NCBI RefSeq assembly: GCF_001273835.1
Contig: NZ_JHEI01000143.1
Span: 89,239 to 153,238 of the forward strand
Direction: 5' to 3'
Length of the DNA: 64,000 nt
From: Leucobacter celer subsp. astrifaciens
Lineage (GTDB): Bacteria; Actinomycetota; Actinomycetes; Actinomycetales; Microbacteriaceae
Part shown: piece after piece, positions 55,614-63,451 of the stretch
How positions within the stretch are numbered: position 1 is the first letter of the stretch
How the letters are laid out: each line of letters opens with the position of its first letter
Made by a program: the position numbers and the translations under genes
Notes under the pieces: model-generated
Databases searched by the model: none
What the model saw: the letters and a program-made list of their open reading frames with translations, nothing else
Told to the model about the DNA's origin: nothing

Positions 55614-57131
55614 ATGGATACGCTGCAACTCCTCGCCGAGGGCTTCGCCGGAGCGCTCACCTGGCAGAACCTGCTCTGGGTGGTCATCGGATGCCTGCTC
55701 GGCACGGCCGTCGGCGTGATGCCGGGCCTCGGGTCCTCGATGGCCGTGGCGCTGCTGCTGCCGGTCACCTTCGCGCTCGAGCCCACGGCCGCCTTCATCA
55801 TGTTCTCCGGGGTGTACTTCGGCGGGCTCTTCGGCGACTCCACCATGAGCATCCTCATGAACATGCCGGGTCAGGCGTCGGCCATCGCGTCGACGTTCGA
55901 GGGGCACAAGATGGCACTCGACGGGCGTGCGGCGCAGGCGCTCGCCACCGCGGCCATCGGCGCGTTCACGGGCGGCTTCATCGCCTCGATCGTCGTGGTC
56001 TTCATGGCGCCGGCCCTCGCCGACTTCTCGACCCAGTTCGGTCCGGCGGAGTTCTTCGCGCTCGCGCTCTTCGCCTTCGTCGCCACCTCCTCGGTCGTCA
56101 CCGACAACCCCGTGAAGGGCCTCGCCTCGCTGTTCATCGGGCTCGGGATCGCCGTCATCGGCGTCGACGGGATCTCGGGTGCACCGCGCTTCACGCTCGA
56201 CTCGCCGAACCTCTTCGACGGCGTCTCGCTCGTCACCGTGACGGTCGCGATCCTCGCGCTCGGCGAGGTCATCTACGTGGCCTGCCTGGACCGGCACATC
56301 GGCGGCGGCAGGCTGATCCGCCCGAAGGGGCGCCCCTGGCTCTCGGGCCGCGAGTTCCGCGAGGCGCTGCCCGCCTGGCTGCGCGGCACCGCGATCGGCA
56401 TGCCGTTCGGCGTCGTGCCGGCCGGGGGATCGGAGATCCCGACCTTCCTGGCCTTCGGCCTCGAGAAGCGGCTCGATGCGCGCCGCAAGCACCCGCAGTT
56501 CGGCAGGGGCGCGATCCGTGGCCTCGCCGCCCCGGAAGCCGCCGGCAACTCGACGACCGGCATGGCGATGGGCGCGCTGCTCGCGCTCGGCCTGCCGATC
56601 TCGGCGACTGCGGCGATCATGCTCGCCGCCTTCCGCCAGTACGGGCTGCAGCCCGGCCCGCTGCTCTTCGAGCGCTCCTCCGAGCTCGTGTGGGCGCTGC
56701 TCGCCAGCTTCTTCATCGCGATGATCGTGCTGCTCATCCTCAACCTGCCCTTCGCGATGGTGTGGGCCAAGCTGCTGCTGATCCCGCGCCCCTACCTGTA
56801 CGCGGGCATCACCATGGTCTGCGCCCTCGGCATCTACGCGACCTCCGGCAAGACCTTCGACCTGCTGCTCCTGCTCGCCATCGGACTCGTCGGCTTCGTG
56901 ATGCGCGCCGTCGACTACCCCCTCGCGCCCCTCATCATCGGCATGGTGCTCGGCCCGCTCGCCGAGACGAGCCTGCGCGACGCCGCGATGAGCGCGAACG
57001 GCGACTTCTCGGTGCTCGTGCAGGGGCCGATCCCGATCACGCTCTACGCCCTGCTGCTGCTCGTCGTCGCGTTCGCCGTGCGCGGCAAGATCGTCGAGCG
57101 CAAGAAGGCCCGCGTGACCGCGCGCGTCTGA
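55614..57131 (+). CDS. tctA: tripartite tricarboxylate transporter large membrane subunit TctA
   Basis: A 505-residue protein with about 12 helices; it forms the transport channel. Family blocks include GTAVGVMPGLGSSMAVALLLP (GVMPGLGSS near 40), YFGGLFGDSTMSILMNMPGQASA near 80-100, and the mirror motif IRGLAAPEAAGNSTTGMAMGALLALGLP near 300 (in parts). It completes a tctCBA operon that imports tricarboxylates, probably switched on by the adjacent two-component system. Confidence 0.93.
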   Translation: MDTLQLLAEGFAGALTWQNLLWVVIGCLLGTAVGVMPGLGSSMAVALLLPVTFALEPTAAFIMFSGVYFGGLFGDSTMSILMNMPGQASAIASTFEGHKMALDGRAAQALATAAIGAFTGGFIASIVVVFMAPALADFSTQFGPAEFFALALFAFVATSSVVTDNPVKGLASLFIGLGIAVIGVDGISGAPRFTLDSPNLFDGVSLVTVTVAILALGEVIYVACLDRHIGGGRLIRPKGRPWLSGREFREALPAWLRGTAIGMPFGVVPAGGSEIPTFLAFGLEKRLDARRKHPQFGRGAIRGLAAPEAAGNSTTGMAMGALLALGLPISATAAIMLAAFRQYGLQPGPLLFERSSELVWALLASFFIAMIVLLILNLPFAMVWAKLLLIPRPYLYAGITMVCALGIYATSGKTFDLLLLLAIGLVGFVMRAVDYPLAPLIIGMVLGPLAETSLRDAAMSANGDFSVLVQGPIPITLYALLLLVVAFAVRGKIVERKKARVTARV

Positions 57132-57177
57132 GGGCGGTCACGCGGGCTGCGGGGCCGAGCGCGGGCCGCGGGGTCTG

Positions 57178-57256
57178 CCGTAGATATGGGATCTGCCTTA
57201 TATATGGCGGGTCTGCCATGCGCGGGGCATATCTACGGCAGATCCCATATCTACGG
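57178..57256. repeat. perfect 20-bp inverted repeat with a structured 39-base loop
   Basis: CCGTAGATATGGGATCTGCC (57178-57197) is exactly complementary to 57237-57256. Inside, ATGGCGGGTCTGCCAT forms a smaller hairpin and CATATCTAC repeats part of the arm. It lies between tctA and padR, 47 bases after the tctA stop, and may end tct transcription, although no T-run follows. Confidence 0.8.
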
Positions 57257-57270
57257 AGGCCCTTGAGCCG

Positions 57271-57354
57271 GAACCGGCGGACCGTGGGCTGGAACCGGCG
57301 GACCGTGGGCTGGAACAGGCAGCCGGTGGGCTGGAACCGGTGGCCCGTGGCGGC
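57271..57354. repeat. 21-bp tandem repeat, four copies
   Basis: GAACCGGCGGACCGTGGGCTG occurs exactly at 57271-57291 and 57292-57312, then with changes at 57313-57333 and 57334-57354. The period equals two helical turns. It ends 24 bases before the padR -35 element. Confidence 0.85.
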
Positions 57355-57377
57355 CTCCGTCCCTTCATACCCCTGCA

Positions 57378-57406
57378 TTGCAATACTTGTATAGCAAGCA
57401 TAAGAT
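57378..57406 (+). promoter_or_regulatory. padR promoter with overlapping palindromic operator
   Basis: TTGCAA (57378-57383) and TAAGAT (57401-57406) are 17 bases apart, and the GTG start is six bases after the -10. TTGCAATAC-TT-GTATAGCAA (57378-57397) is a 9-bp inverted repeat with one mismatch that covers the -35 and spacer. PadR proteins bind such A+T-rich dyads, so self-repression is likely. Confidence 0.75.
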
Positions 57407-57412
57407 GAGGAT

Positions 57413-57775
57413 GTGCCCGACATCACCCGCGCCGGCGACAAGGAACGAATCGCGACGAATCTCCGCAAGGGGGTGCTCGAGTACTGCGTGCTCGCACTGC
57501 TCTCGCAGCGCGACATGTACGGTCTCGAGCTCGCCAACGAACTCACCGGGCGCGGCCTGAGCGCCAGCGAGGGCAGCCTCTACCCGCTGCTCGCGCGGAT
57601 GCGCGAGGCCGAAGCGGTCGACACGAGATGGGAGACCGCGGGGGAGTCCGGGAGTTCGCGCCCGCGCCGCTACTACGCCATCACCGCGCGCGGCCGTGCG
57701 CTGCTCGCAACCTTCTCGGAGGTATGGGGCGGGATCGCGACCCAGGTCGAACGAGTACTGAAGGAGGAGCCGTGA
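57413..57775 (+). CDS. PadR-family transcriptional regulator
   Basis: A 120-residue winged-helix repressor: RKGVLEYCVLALLSQRDMYGLELANEL at 13-39 (typical PadR helix 1-2, shown in part as LEYCVLALL and DMYGLELA), LSASEGSLYPLLARMREAEAV for helix 3, and the wing RYYAITARGRALL near 82. The GTG start is leaderless in layout. It overlaps the next gene by GTGA, which is the classic arrangement of a PadR regulator with a membrane protein under its control. Confidence 0.92.
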   Translation: MPDITRAGDKERIATNLRKGVLEYCVLALLSQRDMYGLELANELTGRGLSASEGSLYPLLARMREAEAVDTRWETAGESGSSRPRRYYAITARGRALLATFSEVWGGIATQVERVLKEEP

Positions 57776-58767
57776 ACGCAGAGACGATGCCGCGCGAGGC
57801 GAACCAATACCTGCGCACCCTCGAGAGGGCCCTCGCCTATGCCCCGGCCGAGACGAAGGCGGCCGTGCTCGACGACGTGAGGGCCCATATCGTCGACGCG
57901 CTCGAGAGCGGCAGGAGCATCGAGGAGACGCTCGAGGGGCTCGGTGCGGCCGAGGCCTTCGCCGAGCAGTATCGGGACGAACTGCACATCGCAGCGTCCG
58001 ATGACGCCGCGGCTGTGACGGGCGCGAGGATGCTGCATGTCGCCGCTGTGCTCGTCGGCGTACTCGCCGGGGCGTTCGTGGCCTTCCTGCTGCCGTCGTA
58101 CGCCGGTACGTCGGTCTCGGAGCAGGGCGGCGACGTCGGGGTGGAGATCGCCGAGACGACAGTGCGAACGCTGGCCCAGGAATACGGCCCGGGGGCCGCA
58201 GCGCTCGCCATGCTGCCCGCCGTGCTCGCGCTGCTTCCGCTGGTGCTGCCGCGCGGTCTCCGCGTTCCCGTAGCTCTTGCGAACGCCGTGCTCGTGACGG
58301 GTTTCTCCATCGTCTCCGGCTTCACGGTCGGCGTGTTCTACGCTCCGCTCGCGCTCATCATGTGGGTTGCGGTCATCGTTCCCTGGCGGATGACCCGAGG
58401 GCTCGACCTCGCGACCGCTCCGATCTGGCGGGTGCTCGGCGCCGTGCTCATCGCGCTCCCCGCGCTGCTGCATGCGGCGAGCGGACTCAGCGGAGCGACC
58501 CACTTCGGGCCGCTGGCGTGGGCCACCTTCATCGGCACGCTGCTGCTCGCGGCGCTCTTCGCCGCGGGGGTGCGGGTGGCGGCGCTCGTCACCGCGGTCA
58601 TCGGTCTCGCCATCATGGTGCTCACCATGTTCACGCAGGGCATGCTCCTGGTCGCAACCTGGTGGGCCGGCGGACTGTACCTCGCACTCGGCCTGTCCGC
58701 CTATCTCGCGTGGGGGTCAGGGGTGAGCAGACTTTCCCCGTCCGCATGGCGAACGGCGGCATCGTGA
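57772..58767 (+). CDS. HAAS/DUF1700-like membrane protein under PadR control
   Basis: A 331-residue protein. The N-terminal 80 residues form a helical HAAS-like domain (YLRTLERALAYAPAETKAAVLDDVRAHI in parts, ALESGRSIEETLEGLGAAEAFAEQY). About six to seven hydrophobic helices follow from residue 85 to the end. HAAS-domain proteins often sit beside PadR regulators; the biochemical role is unknown. The start comes from GTGA shared with padR, and the end shares GTGA with the lipoprotein gene. Confidence 0.8.
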   Translation: MNAETMPREANQYLRTLERALAYAPAETKAAVLDDVRAHIVDALESGRSIEETLEGLGAAEAFAEQYRDELHIAASDDAAAVTGARMLHVAAVLVGVLAGAFVAFLLPSYAGTSVSEQGGDVGVEIAETTVRTLAQEYGPGAAALAMLPAVLALLPLVLPRGLRVPVALANAVLVTGFSIVSGFTVGVFYAPLALIMWVAVIVPWRMTRGLDLATAPIWRVLGAVLIALPALLHAASGLSGATHFGPLAWATFIGTLLLAALFAAGVRVAALVTAVIGLAIMVLTMFTQGMLLVATWWAGGLYLALGLSAYLAWGSGVSRLSPSAWRTAAS

Positions 58768-59570
58768 GGCGCGATCGCAGTGCGGCAGGCGTGCGCGGCC
58801 TCGCTGCCGCGGTCGCTGCCGCCGTCGCGGTGAGCCTGGCGGCGTGCGCTCCTCAGCCCCCGACCACCACCTACGTCGATGCCGAGGGAGACTTCGTGAC
58901 GCTCGACTGGGGCGAGTTCCCCGCCTACGCGTACACCGACGTCGAAGCGGTGCTCGCCGGCCCGGTCGTGGAGGAGGTGCCGCAGCGGGAGGCGCAGCTC
59001 ATCGGCAGCATCCGGTCCATGCTCGCGGAGGAGTACGGAGTGGATTCCTGGGCGGTGCGGACGGGGAACGGTGAGACGGTCGAGATACGGGATCCGGCAG
59101 CCGAGCATCGCAGCCCGGCCGCCGACCCGAACGAGTGGATGCCCGAGACCACGAACGGCTACGGCGGAGAGTCCATGCTCAGCCTCTACAACTCTCCCGT
59201 CTGGCGGGGCGAGGCCACGATCCCGCGCACCGACTGGCCCGAACTGCTCGACCGCGTCGCCGAGATACTCGAGGCTGCGGGGCTCGAGGCCGCACCCGGG
59301 GACGCGTCTGATGACCTGTCCGAGTGGAGCGAGACGCACGAGGGGCGCTGGTTCGTGCGGGGCGGCGAATTCCTCGACGTCTCCGTCACCGACTCCCGCC
59401 TCGACGCCGAGGTGCTGGCCGAGGCCGAGGAATACGGGTGGCTCATCGCCGGAGTGGAGATCGGCTACGGCATCAACACCGTGAGCCGGGACGAGCGAGC
59501 GGAGTTCGAGCGCCGCGCGGAGCCCTTCATCGGACGCGACTGGCCCGACCCCACCGACTCCTTCGAGTGA
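58764..59570 (+). CDS. lipoprotein of unknown function in the PadR operon
   Basis: A 268-residue secreted protein with a lipoprotein signal: RRDRSAAGVRG, a hydrophobic Ala/Val stretch and lipobox SLAAC (Cys about 28). The mature part is acidic, with Trp/Tyr-rich segments (LDWGEFPAYAYTDVEAVL, EWMPETTNGYGGESMLSLYNSPVW in part) and no family that I recognise. GTG 58764 is chosen because of the GTGA overlap with the membrane-protein gene; an ATG at 58746 is an in-frame alternative. Confidence 0.75.
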   Translation: MRRDRSAAGVRGLAAAVAAAVAVSLAACAPQPPTTTYVDAEGDFVTLDWGEFPAYAYTDVEAVLAGPVVEEVPQREAQLIGSIRSMLAEEYGVDSWAVRTGNGETVEIRDPAAEHRSPAADPNEWMPETTNGYGGESMLSLYNSPVWRGEATIPRTDWPELLDRVAEILEAAGLEAAPGDASDDLSEWSETHEGRWFVRGGEFLDVSVTDSRLDAEVLAEAEEYGWLIAGVEIGYGINTVSRDERAEFERRAEPFIGRDWPDPTDSFE

Positions 59571-59635
59571 CACCAGTGACGGGGCGACACGGCCGGTCTT
59601 TGGCGCGCCGTCGGCCTGGTCGGTACGCTGGGGAC

Positions 59636-60478
59636 ATGCTGGAGGCGCCGGGGCGAGTAAGGCCGCTGCACCTGACCGCGGCGCTGATCGTCTGCCTCGC
59701 GGCTCCCGCCTTCTTCGTGCTCGAACAACCCGTGCTCGGCTTCGAACTGCTCATCGCGGGACTCATCCTCGCGTGGGGCGCCGAGCACAGCGGGGGGCGG
59801 GAGATCGCCAGGACCCCCTCGTTGCTGCGCGACCTCTCCCTCATCGCGATCGGCCTGGCCATCGTGCGCACCATTCCTCTCGCAGCCGAACTCGACAACT
59901 GGTCGATGGTGGCCTTCACGCTCGCGCTGGGCGGAGCGGTCGCGGTGCCGTACGCGGTGTCGCGGTTCATCTACCGCGACCGGGCCACGGCCTTCCCCTG
60001 GTTCGGGTCCGGCCGCTGGGGGCGCCTGCACTGGGGCTGGCTGATCGCGGTGCTGGTGCTGGGCTGGCTGATCCTGCCCTGGTACTTCATCTCATCGGGG
60101 GTCTATCGCAACTGGCCCGTCGTCGACAGCCCCGACCTCATCGCGCGGTTGTTCGTCGGCGTCGGCGCGGTCGGGATCTGGGACGAGCTCTTCTTCATCT
60201 GCACGGTCTTCACCGTGCTGCTGCGGCACTTCCCGCCGTGGGTGGCCAACGCGCTGCAGGCGATCGTGTTCGTCTCGTTCCTGTGGGAACTCGGCTACCG
60301 CTCCTGGGGGCCGCTGCTCACCATCCCGTTCGCGCTGATACAGGGGTACATCTACCTGCGCACGCACTCGCTGGCCTACGTGGTGACGGTGCACCTGCTG
60401 TTCGACGCGGTGGTGTTCGCGGTATTGGTCCACGCCCACAATCCCCACCTGTTCGACATCTTCATCACGGTGCCGTAG
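59636..60478 (+). CDS. CPBP-like (CAAX protease-related) membrane protein
   Basis: A 280-residue protein with about seven or eight helices. The region from about residue 180 resembles the CPBP/Abi fold: WDELFFICTVFTVLLRHFP where active members have EExxxR, then FVSFLWELGY and VTVHLLFDAVVF with the conserved His and Asp. Loss of one Glu of the EE pair makes protease activity doubtful. TACGCT-N6-ATG (59624-59629), with TTGGCG 18 bases further up, fits a leaderless promoter. The last 48 coding bases are duplicated downstream at 60568-60615. Confidence 0.72.
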   Translation: MLEAPGRVRPLHLTAALIVCLAAPAFFVLEQPVLGFELLIAGLILAWGAEHSGGREIARTPSLLRDLSLIAIGLAIVRTIPLAAELDNWSMVAFTLALGGAVAVPYAVSRFIYRDRATAFPWFGSGRWGRLHWGWLIAVLVLGWLILPWYFISSGVYRNWPVVDSPDLIARLFVGVGAVGIWDELFFICTVFTVLLRHFPPWVANALQAIVFVSFLWELGYRSWGPLLTIPFALIQGYIYLRTHSLAYVVTVHLLFDAVVFAVLVHAHNPHLFDIFITVP

Positions 60479-60480
60479 AA

Positions 60481-60615
60481 GTTGTGGGCGCGGGCTGCTG
60501 TGCTCGCCGCCGTGGGCGGCGCTTTCGCGAGCTGTGAAAATGCTGGCGCATTTTCACGACGTTCGCGCACGCCCACAACCCCCACCTGTTCGACATCTTC
60601 ATCACGGTGCCGTAG
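60481..60615. repeat. palindromic insert plus duplicated 3' end of the CPBP-like gene
   Basis: Bases 60568-60615 repeat 60431-60478 (the last 48 bases of the gene, stop codon included) with one difference. Between them, 60481-60567 holds GGCGGCGCTTTCGCGAGC and an exact 10-bp hairpin GTGAAAATGC-TGGC-GCATTTTCAC (60534-60557). The start of the insert, GTTGTGGGCG, is the inverted copy of CGCCCACAAC in the duplicated segment. It has the look of an element inserted with a copy of its target, or a recombination product. Confidence 0.75.
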
Positions 60616-60656
60616 GGGCGAACGGCGGCGCATCCGTACGCTGTCGCTTCCGGATC

Positions 60657-60694
60657 CCCGTCATCCTGCGCGAGGAACGAGTCGCAGGATCCAC
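60657..60694. repeat. CCGTCATCCTGCGC repeat copy
   Basis: CCCCGTCATCCTGCG is followed after 12 bases by CGCAGGATCCAC, giving an exact 8-bp hairpin (60663-60670 with 60683-60690). The same words (CCGTCATTCTGCGC, ATCCTGCGAC) occur in the element at 27793-27956. It lies just downstream of aroQ. Confidence 0.6.
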
Positions 60695-60704
60695 CCCGCA
60701 GGTG

Positions 60705-61145
60705 TCACCCGGCGATGATGGCGGCGAGGCGGCGCACCGCGAACTCGTAGCCCTGCACGCCGCAGCCCACGACCACGCAGTCGGCGATGCCCGAGATGTA
60801 GGAGTGGTGGCGGAACGCCTCGCGCGCGTGCACATTGGAGATGTGCACCTCGGCGACGGGCAGCGCGACACCCGTGAGCGCGTCGCGCAGCGCGATCGAG
60901 GTGTGCGTGAAGGCGCCCGGATTGATGAGGATGGCCGCGCAGTCCTCCCGCGCGGCGTGGATCGCGTCGATGAGCGCGCCCTCGTGATTGCTCTGCACCG
61001 CGCGCACCTCGAGGCCGAAGTCCCCCGCAGCGCGCGCGACCAGCGCCTCGACGTCGGCGAGCGTGTCGTCGCCGTAGATCTCGGGTTCGCGCGTTCCCAG
61101 CAGGTTGAGGTTGGGGCCGTTCACCAGCAGGATTCGTCTGGTCAT
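60705..61145 (-). CDS. aroQ: type II 3-dehydroquinate dehydratase AroQ
   Basis: A 146-residue shikimate-pathway enzyme that dehydrates 3-dehydroquinate. Active-site blocks are complete: [18 protein letters not shown] at 8-25 with the catalytic Tyr and Arg, [10 protein letters not shown] near 51, [11 protein letters not shown] near 73, and [15 protein letters not shown] near 99-113. The ATG follows GGAGGGAAC. It appears monocistronic. Confidence 0.95.
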   Translation of the reverse strand: MTRRILLVNGPNLNLLGTREPEIYGDDTLADVEALVARAAGDFGLEVRAVQSNHEGALIDAIHAAREDCAAILINPGAFTHTSIALRDALTGVALPVAEVHISNVHAREAFRHHSYISGIADCVVVGCGVQGYEFAVRRLAAIIAG

Positions 61146-61199
61146 GGTGCGTTCCCTCCGCGTCGAAACCGTACCCCCATGCTACCGGGCGTCGTTCAC

Positions 61200-61254
61200 G
61201 CGGAGTCCCGAATGGCTGCTTCCCATTTCCCGAAGCAGCCATTCGGGACTCCGC
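61200..61254. repeat. perfect 23-bp inverted repeat with 9-base loop
   Basis: The arms at 61200-61222 (starting GCGGAGTCCCGAATGGC) and 61232-61254 are exactly complementary, with loop CCATTTCCC. It lies in the divergent gap between aroQ and trmB, where a terminator would not be expected, and resembles the 24.8 and 57.2 kb hairpins in form but not in sequence. Confidence 0.85.
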
Positions 61255-61350
61255 GCTCCAGCCGAAGGGGACGGGAGGAGCGCGGAGACGCGGTTGCGAT
61301 CGGCTGGCTCGGTCGGGGAGAAGCGCCGCGCGATCGGCTACCGTAGACGG

Positions 61351-62100
61351 GTGACCGAGCAGCAGCCCCTCCCGCATAAGAGCTTCGACCCCAGCACCTT
61401 CCGCGACAAGCCCGTGTCGTTCGTGCGCCGCAGCGGTCGCATGACTCCGTCGCAGGAGCGCGCGTGGGAGCAGCACCACGCCGAGTACGTGCTCGACATC
61501 CCGCACGGCCGCGCCGCGACGAGCGTCGCCGACGGCGTCACGGGCGATCCCGGGCGCATCTTCGGGCGCCCCGCCCCGCTGGTGGTCGAGGTGGGAACCG
61601 GGCAGGGGCACGCGATCCTGCACGCGGCGGAGACGCACCCCGACACGAATTTCCTGGGCGTGGAGGTGTTCCGCGCCGGGCTCGCGCGTACCATCATCCG
61701 GGCCGAGATCGCGGGCCTCGAGAACCTGCGCCTCGCCGAGGTGAACGCCCCCGAACTGCTCGAGAAGTACCTGCCGGCCGGATCGGTCGACGAGGTCTGG
61801 GTGTTCTTCCCCGACCCGTGGGCGAAGGCTCGCCACCACAAGCGGCGCCTGGTCAGTGCCGACTTCGCCCGCATCGCCGCGCTCGCCCTGCGCCCCGGAG
61901 GCGTGCTGCGTCTCGCCACCGACTGGGAGGACTACGCCGAGCAGATGCGCGAGGTGCTCGATGCGGCCCCTGCCTTCGAGCGGGATTTCGCCGGGGAGTG
62001 GGCGGAGCGCTTCGAAGGGCGCGTGCTCACCGCCTTCGAGAAGAAGGGCGCCGACAAGGGCCGAGCCATCCGTGATCTCGCCTACCGACGCACCTCATAA
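61351..62100 (+). CDS. trmB: tRNA (guanine-46-N7)-methyltransferase TrmB
   Basis: A 249-residue enzyme: SFVRRSGRMTPSQERAWEQH at the start (RSGRMTPSQ is characteristic), the SAM-binding motif LVVEVGTGQGHAILHAAETHP near 77, NFLGVEVFRAGL, and the catalytic WVFFPDPWAKARHHKRRLV near 150. GTG 61351 has TACCGT six bases upstream (61339-61344). About 20 residues separate it from an in-frame Met, but the upstream start covers conserved sequence. Confidence 0.94.
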   Translation: MTEQQPLPHKSFDPSTFRDKPVSFVRRSGRMTPSQERAWEQHHAEYVLDIPHGRAATSVADGVTGDPGRIFGRPAPLVVEVGTGQGHAILHAAETHPDTNFLGVEVFRAGLARTIIRAEIAGLENLRLAEVNAPELLEKYLPAGSVDEVWVFFPDPWAKARHHKRRLVSADFARIAALALRPGGVLRLATDWEDYAEQMREVLDAAPAFERDFAGEWAERFEGRVLTAFEKKGADKGRAIRDLAYRRTS

Positions 62101-62141
62101 ATAATCGCCGGCTGCCCGCGGCGCGGGAGTAGAGTCGGGGC

Positions 62142-62393
62142 ATGAGCGAGGATCCCGTGGCCGCCGGCAAGGGTGCTGAGGCGGAGCGGGCCGGCCAGAG
62201 TTCGTTGCCCGCCCCGCCCGCCGCGATCGAGCGCTGGGAGCTGTCGGGCGGTGCCGTCCGCATCGCCCGCGTCGGCGATGCCGCGGCCGCGGTCGAGCTG
62301 CTGCGCTGCGACGGCGGCGAGGTGGTGGAGACGCTCACGCTGCGCGACCCGAGCGAGGTGCGGTGGGCGCGGGCGCGGCGGGCGGCGGAGTGA
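62142..62393 (+). CDS. small hypothetical protein (83 aa)
   Basis: A soluble 83-residue protein. The first 30 residues are Ala/Gly/Pro-rich and the rest reads like a small beta domain (WELSGGAVRIARVGDAAAAVELL in part, VVETLTLRDPSEV). No family recognised. TAGAGT-N6-ATG (62130-62135) and G+C-rich third positions support it as a real gene. It is followed by the nitronate-monooxygenase-like gene 88 bases later. Confidence 0.6.
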   Translation: MSEDPVAAGKGAEAERAGQSSLPAPPAAIERWELSGGAVRIARVGDAAAAVELLRCDGGEVVETLTLRDPSEVRWARARRAAE

Positions 62394-62481
62394 CGGCGAC
62401 TCGGCATCCCGGACCTGGTCGTCGATTCGGGCGGCGACCCGGGCCGCCGGTTCGGGATCGCGTGCGACGGAGGGAACAAGG

Positions 62482-63441
62482 ATGACGGACGGATCGCAGA
62501 CGGCCTGGGCCACCGCACTGGGGCTCGCGGCACCGGTGGTGTGCGCCCCGATGGGCGGCGTGGCCGGCGGAGCGCTTGCGAGTGCGGTGTCGCGTGCGGG
62601 CGCGCTCGGCACGATCGGCATGGGCAGCGCGGGATCGGTCGCGGCGCTCGAGCGGGAGCTGGGACTTCTCGACACCGGCGGCAGGCCGTTCGGGATCGGG
62701 CTCGTCGCCTGGGGCATCGAGCGGGATCCCGTGATGCTCGACCGAGCGCTCGACGCCCGCCCAGCGCTCGTCTCGGTGAGCTTCGGCGACTGGGAGGGGG
62801 AGGATCGGCGGCCCACGTGGATCGCGGCCGTGCAGGCCGCGGGCGCGCTCGCCGTGACCCAGGTCGCCACGGTCGCGGAGGCCCGCCGCGCGGCCGACGC
62901 GGGCATCGACGCCGTCGTGGCCCGCGGCCTGGAGGGCGGCGGACACGGCGATCATCGCGAGCCGCGGGACGCCCTGCTGGCGGCCGTCGTGGCGGCGGTC
63001 GACGTGCCGGTGCTGGCCGCCGGTGCCGTGAGCACGGCCGAGGATCTCGCGCGCGTGCTCGATGCGGGGGCCGCGGCAGCCTGGGTGGGCACGGCGTTCG
63101 CGGCCTGCGACGAGGCGCTGACCGCCGCCGCCGCCCGCGCCGCGCTGCTCGACGCGGACGGCGCCGACACCGTGGTCTCGCGGGTGCTCGACGTGGCGCT
63201 CGAGCGGCCCTGGCCGAGCCGCTTCCCGGAGCGGCTGCTGCGCACGCCGTTCGTCGACCGCTGGCAGGGGCGCGAGGACGAGCTCGCAGCCGACGCCGAG
63301 GCCCGCGCCGAGTTCCGTGCGGCGGTGGCGGCCGGGGACTACTCGGTGGTGCCGCTCGACGCGGGGGAGGGTGTGGGATCACTCACCGCGGTGCGACCCG
63401 CGGCCGAGGCCGTCGCGGCGCTGGCCGGCGCGCCCCGCTGA
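62482..63441 (+). CDS. nitronate monooxygenase-like FMN-dependent enzyme (2-nitropropane dioxygenase family)
   Basis: A 319-residue TIM-barrel flavoprotein. Blocks: PVVCAPMGGVAGGALASAVSRAGALGTIGMG at 18-48 (parts CAPMGG, SRAGALGTIG), DAVVARGLEGGGHGDHRE near 148 and PVLAAGAVSTAEDLARVLDAGAAAAWVGTAF near 178-208 (phosphate-binding AAGAV and VGTAF). The family oxidises alkyl nitronates, but many members have other substrates. The ATG follows AGGGAACAAGG. Confidence 0.85.
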   Translation: MTDGSQTAWATALGLAAPVVCAPMGGVAGGALASAVSRAGALGTIGMGSAGSVAALERELGLLDTGGRPFGIGLVAWGIERDPVMLDRALDARPALVSVSFGDWEGEDRRPTWIAAVQAAGALAVTQVATVAEARRAADAGIDAVVARGLEGGGHGDHREPRDALLAAVVAAVDVPVLAAGAVSTAEDLARVLDAGAAAAWVGTAFAACDEALTAAAARAALLDADGADTVVSRVLDVALERPWPSRFPERLLRTPFVDRWQGREDELAADAEARAEFRAAVAAGDYSVVPLDAGEGVGSLTAVRPAAEAVAALAGAPR

Positions 63442-63451
63442 GGGTGCGCGG

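Noticed and set aside
57271..57354. Tandem array considered as plasmid-type iterons or an origin
   Set aside because: No replication protein gene or A+T-rich unwinding region is nearby; the context is a chromosomal regulator promoter.
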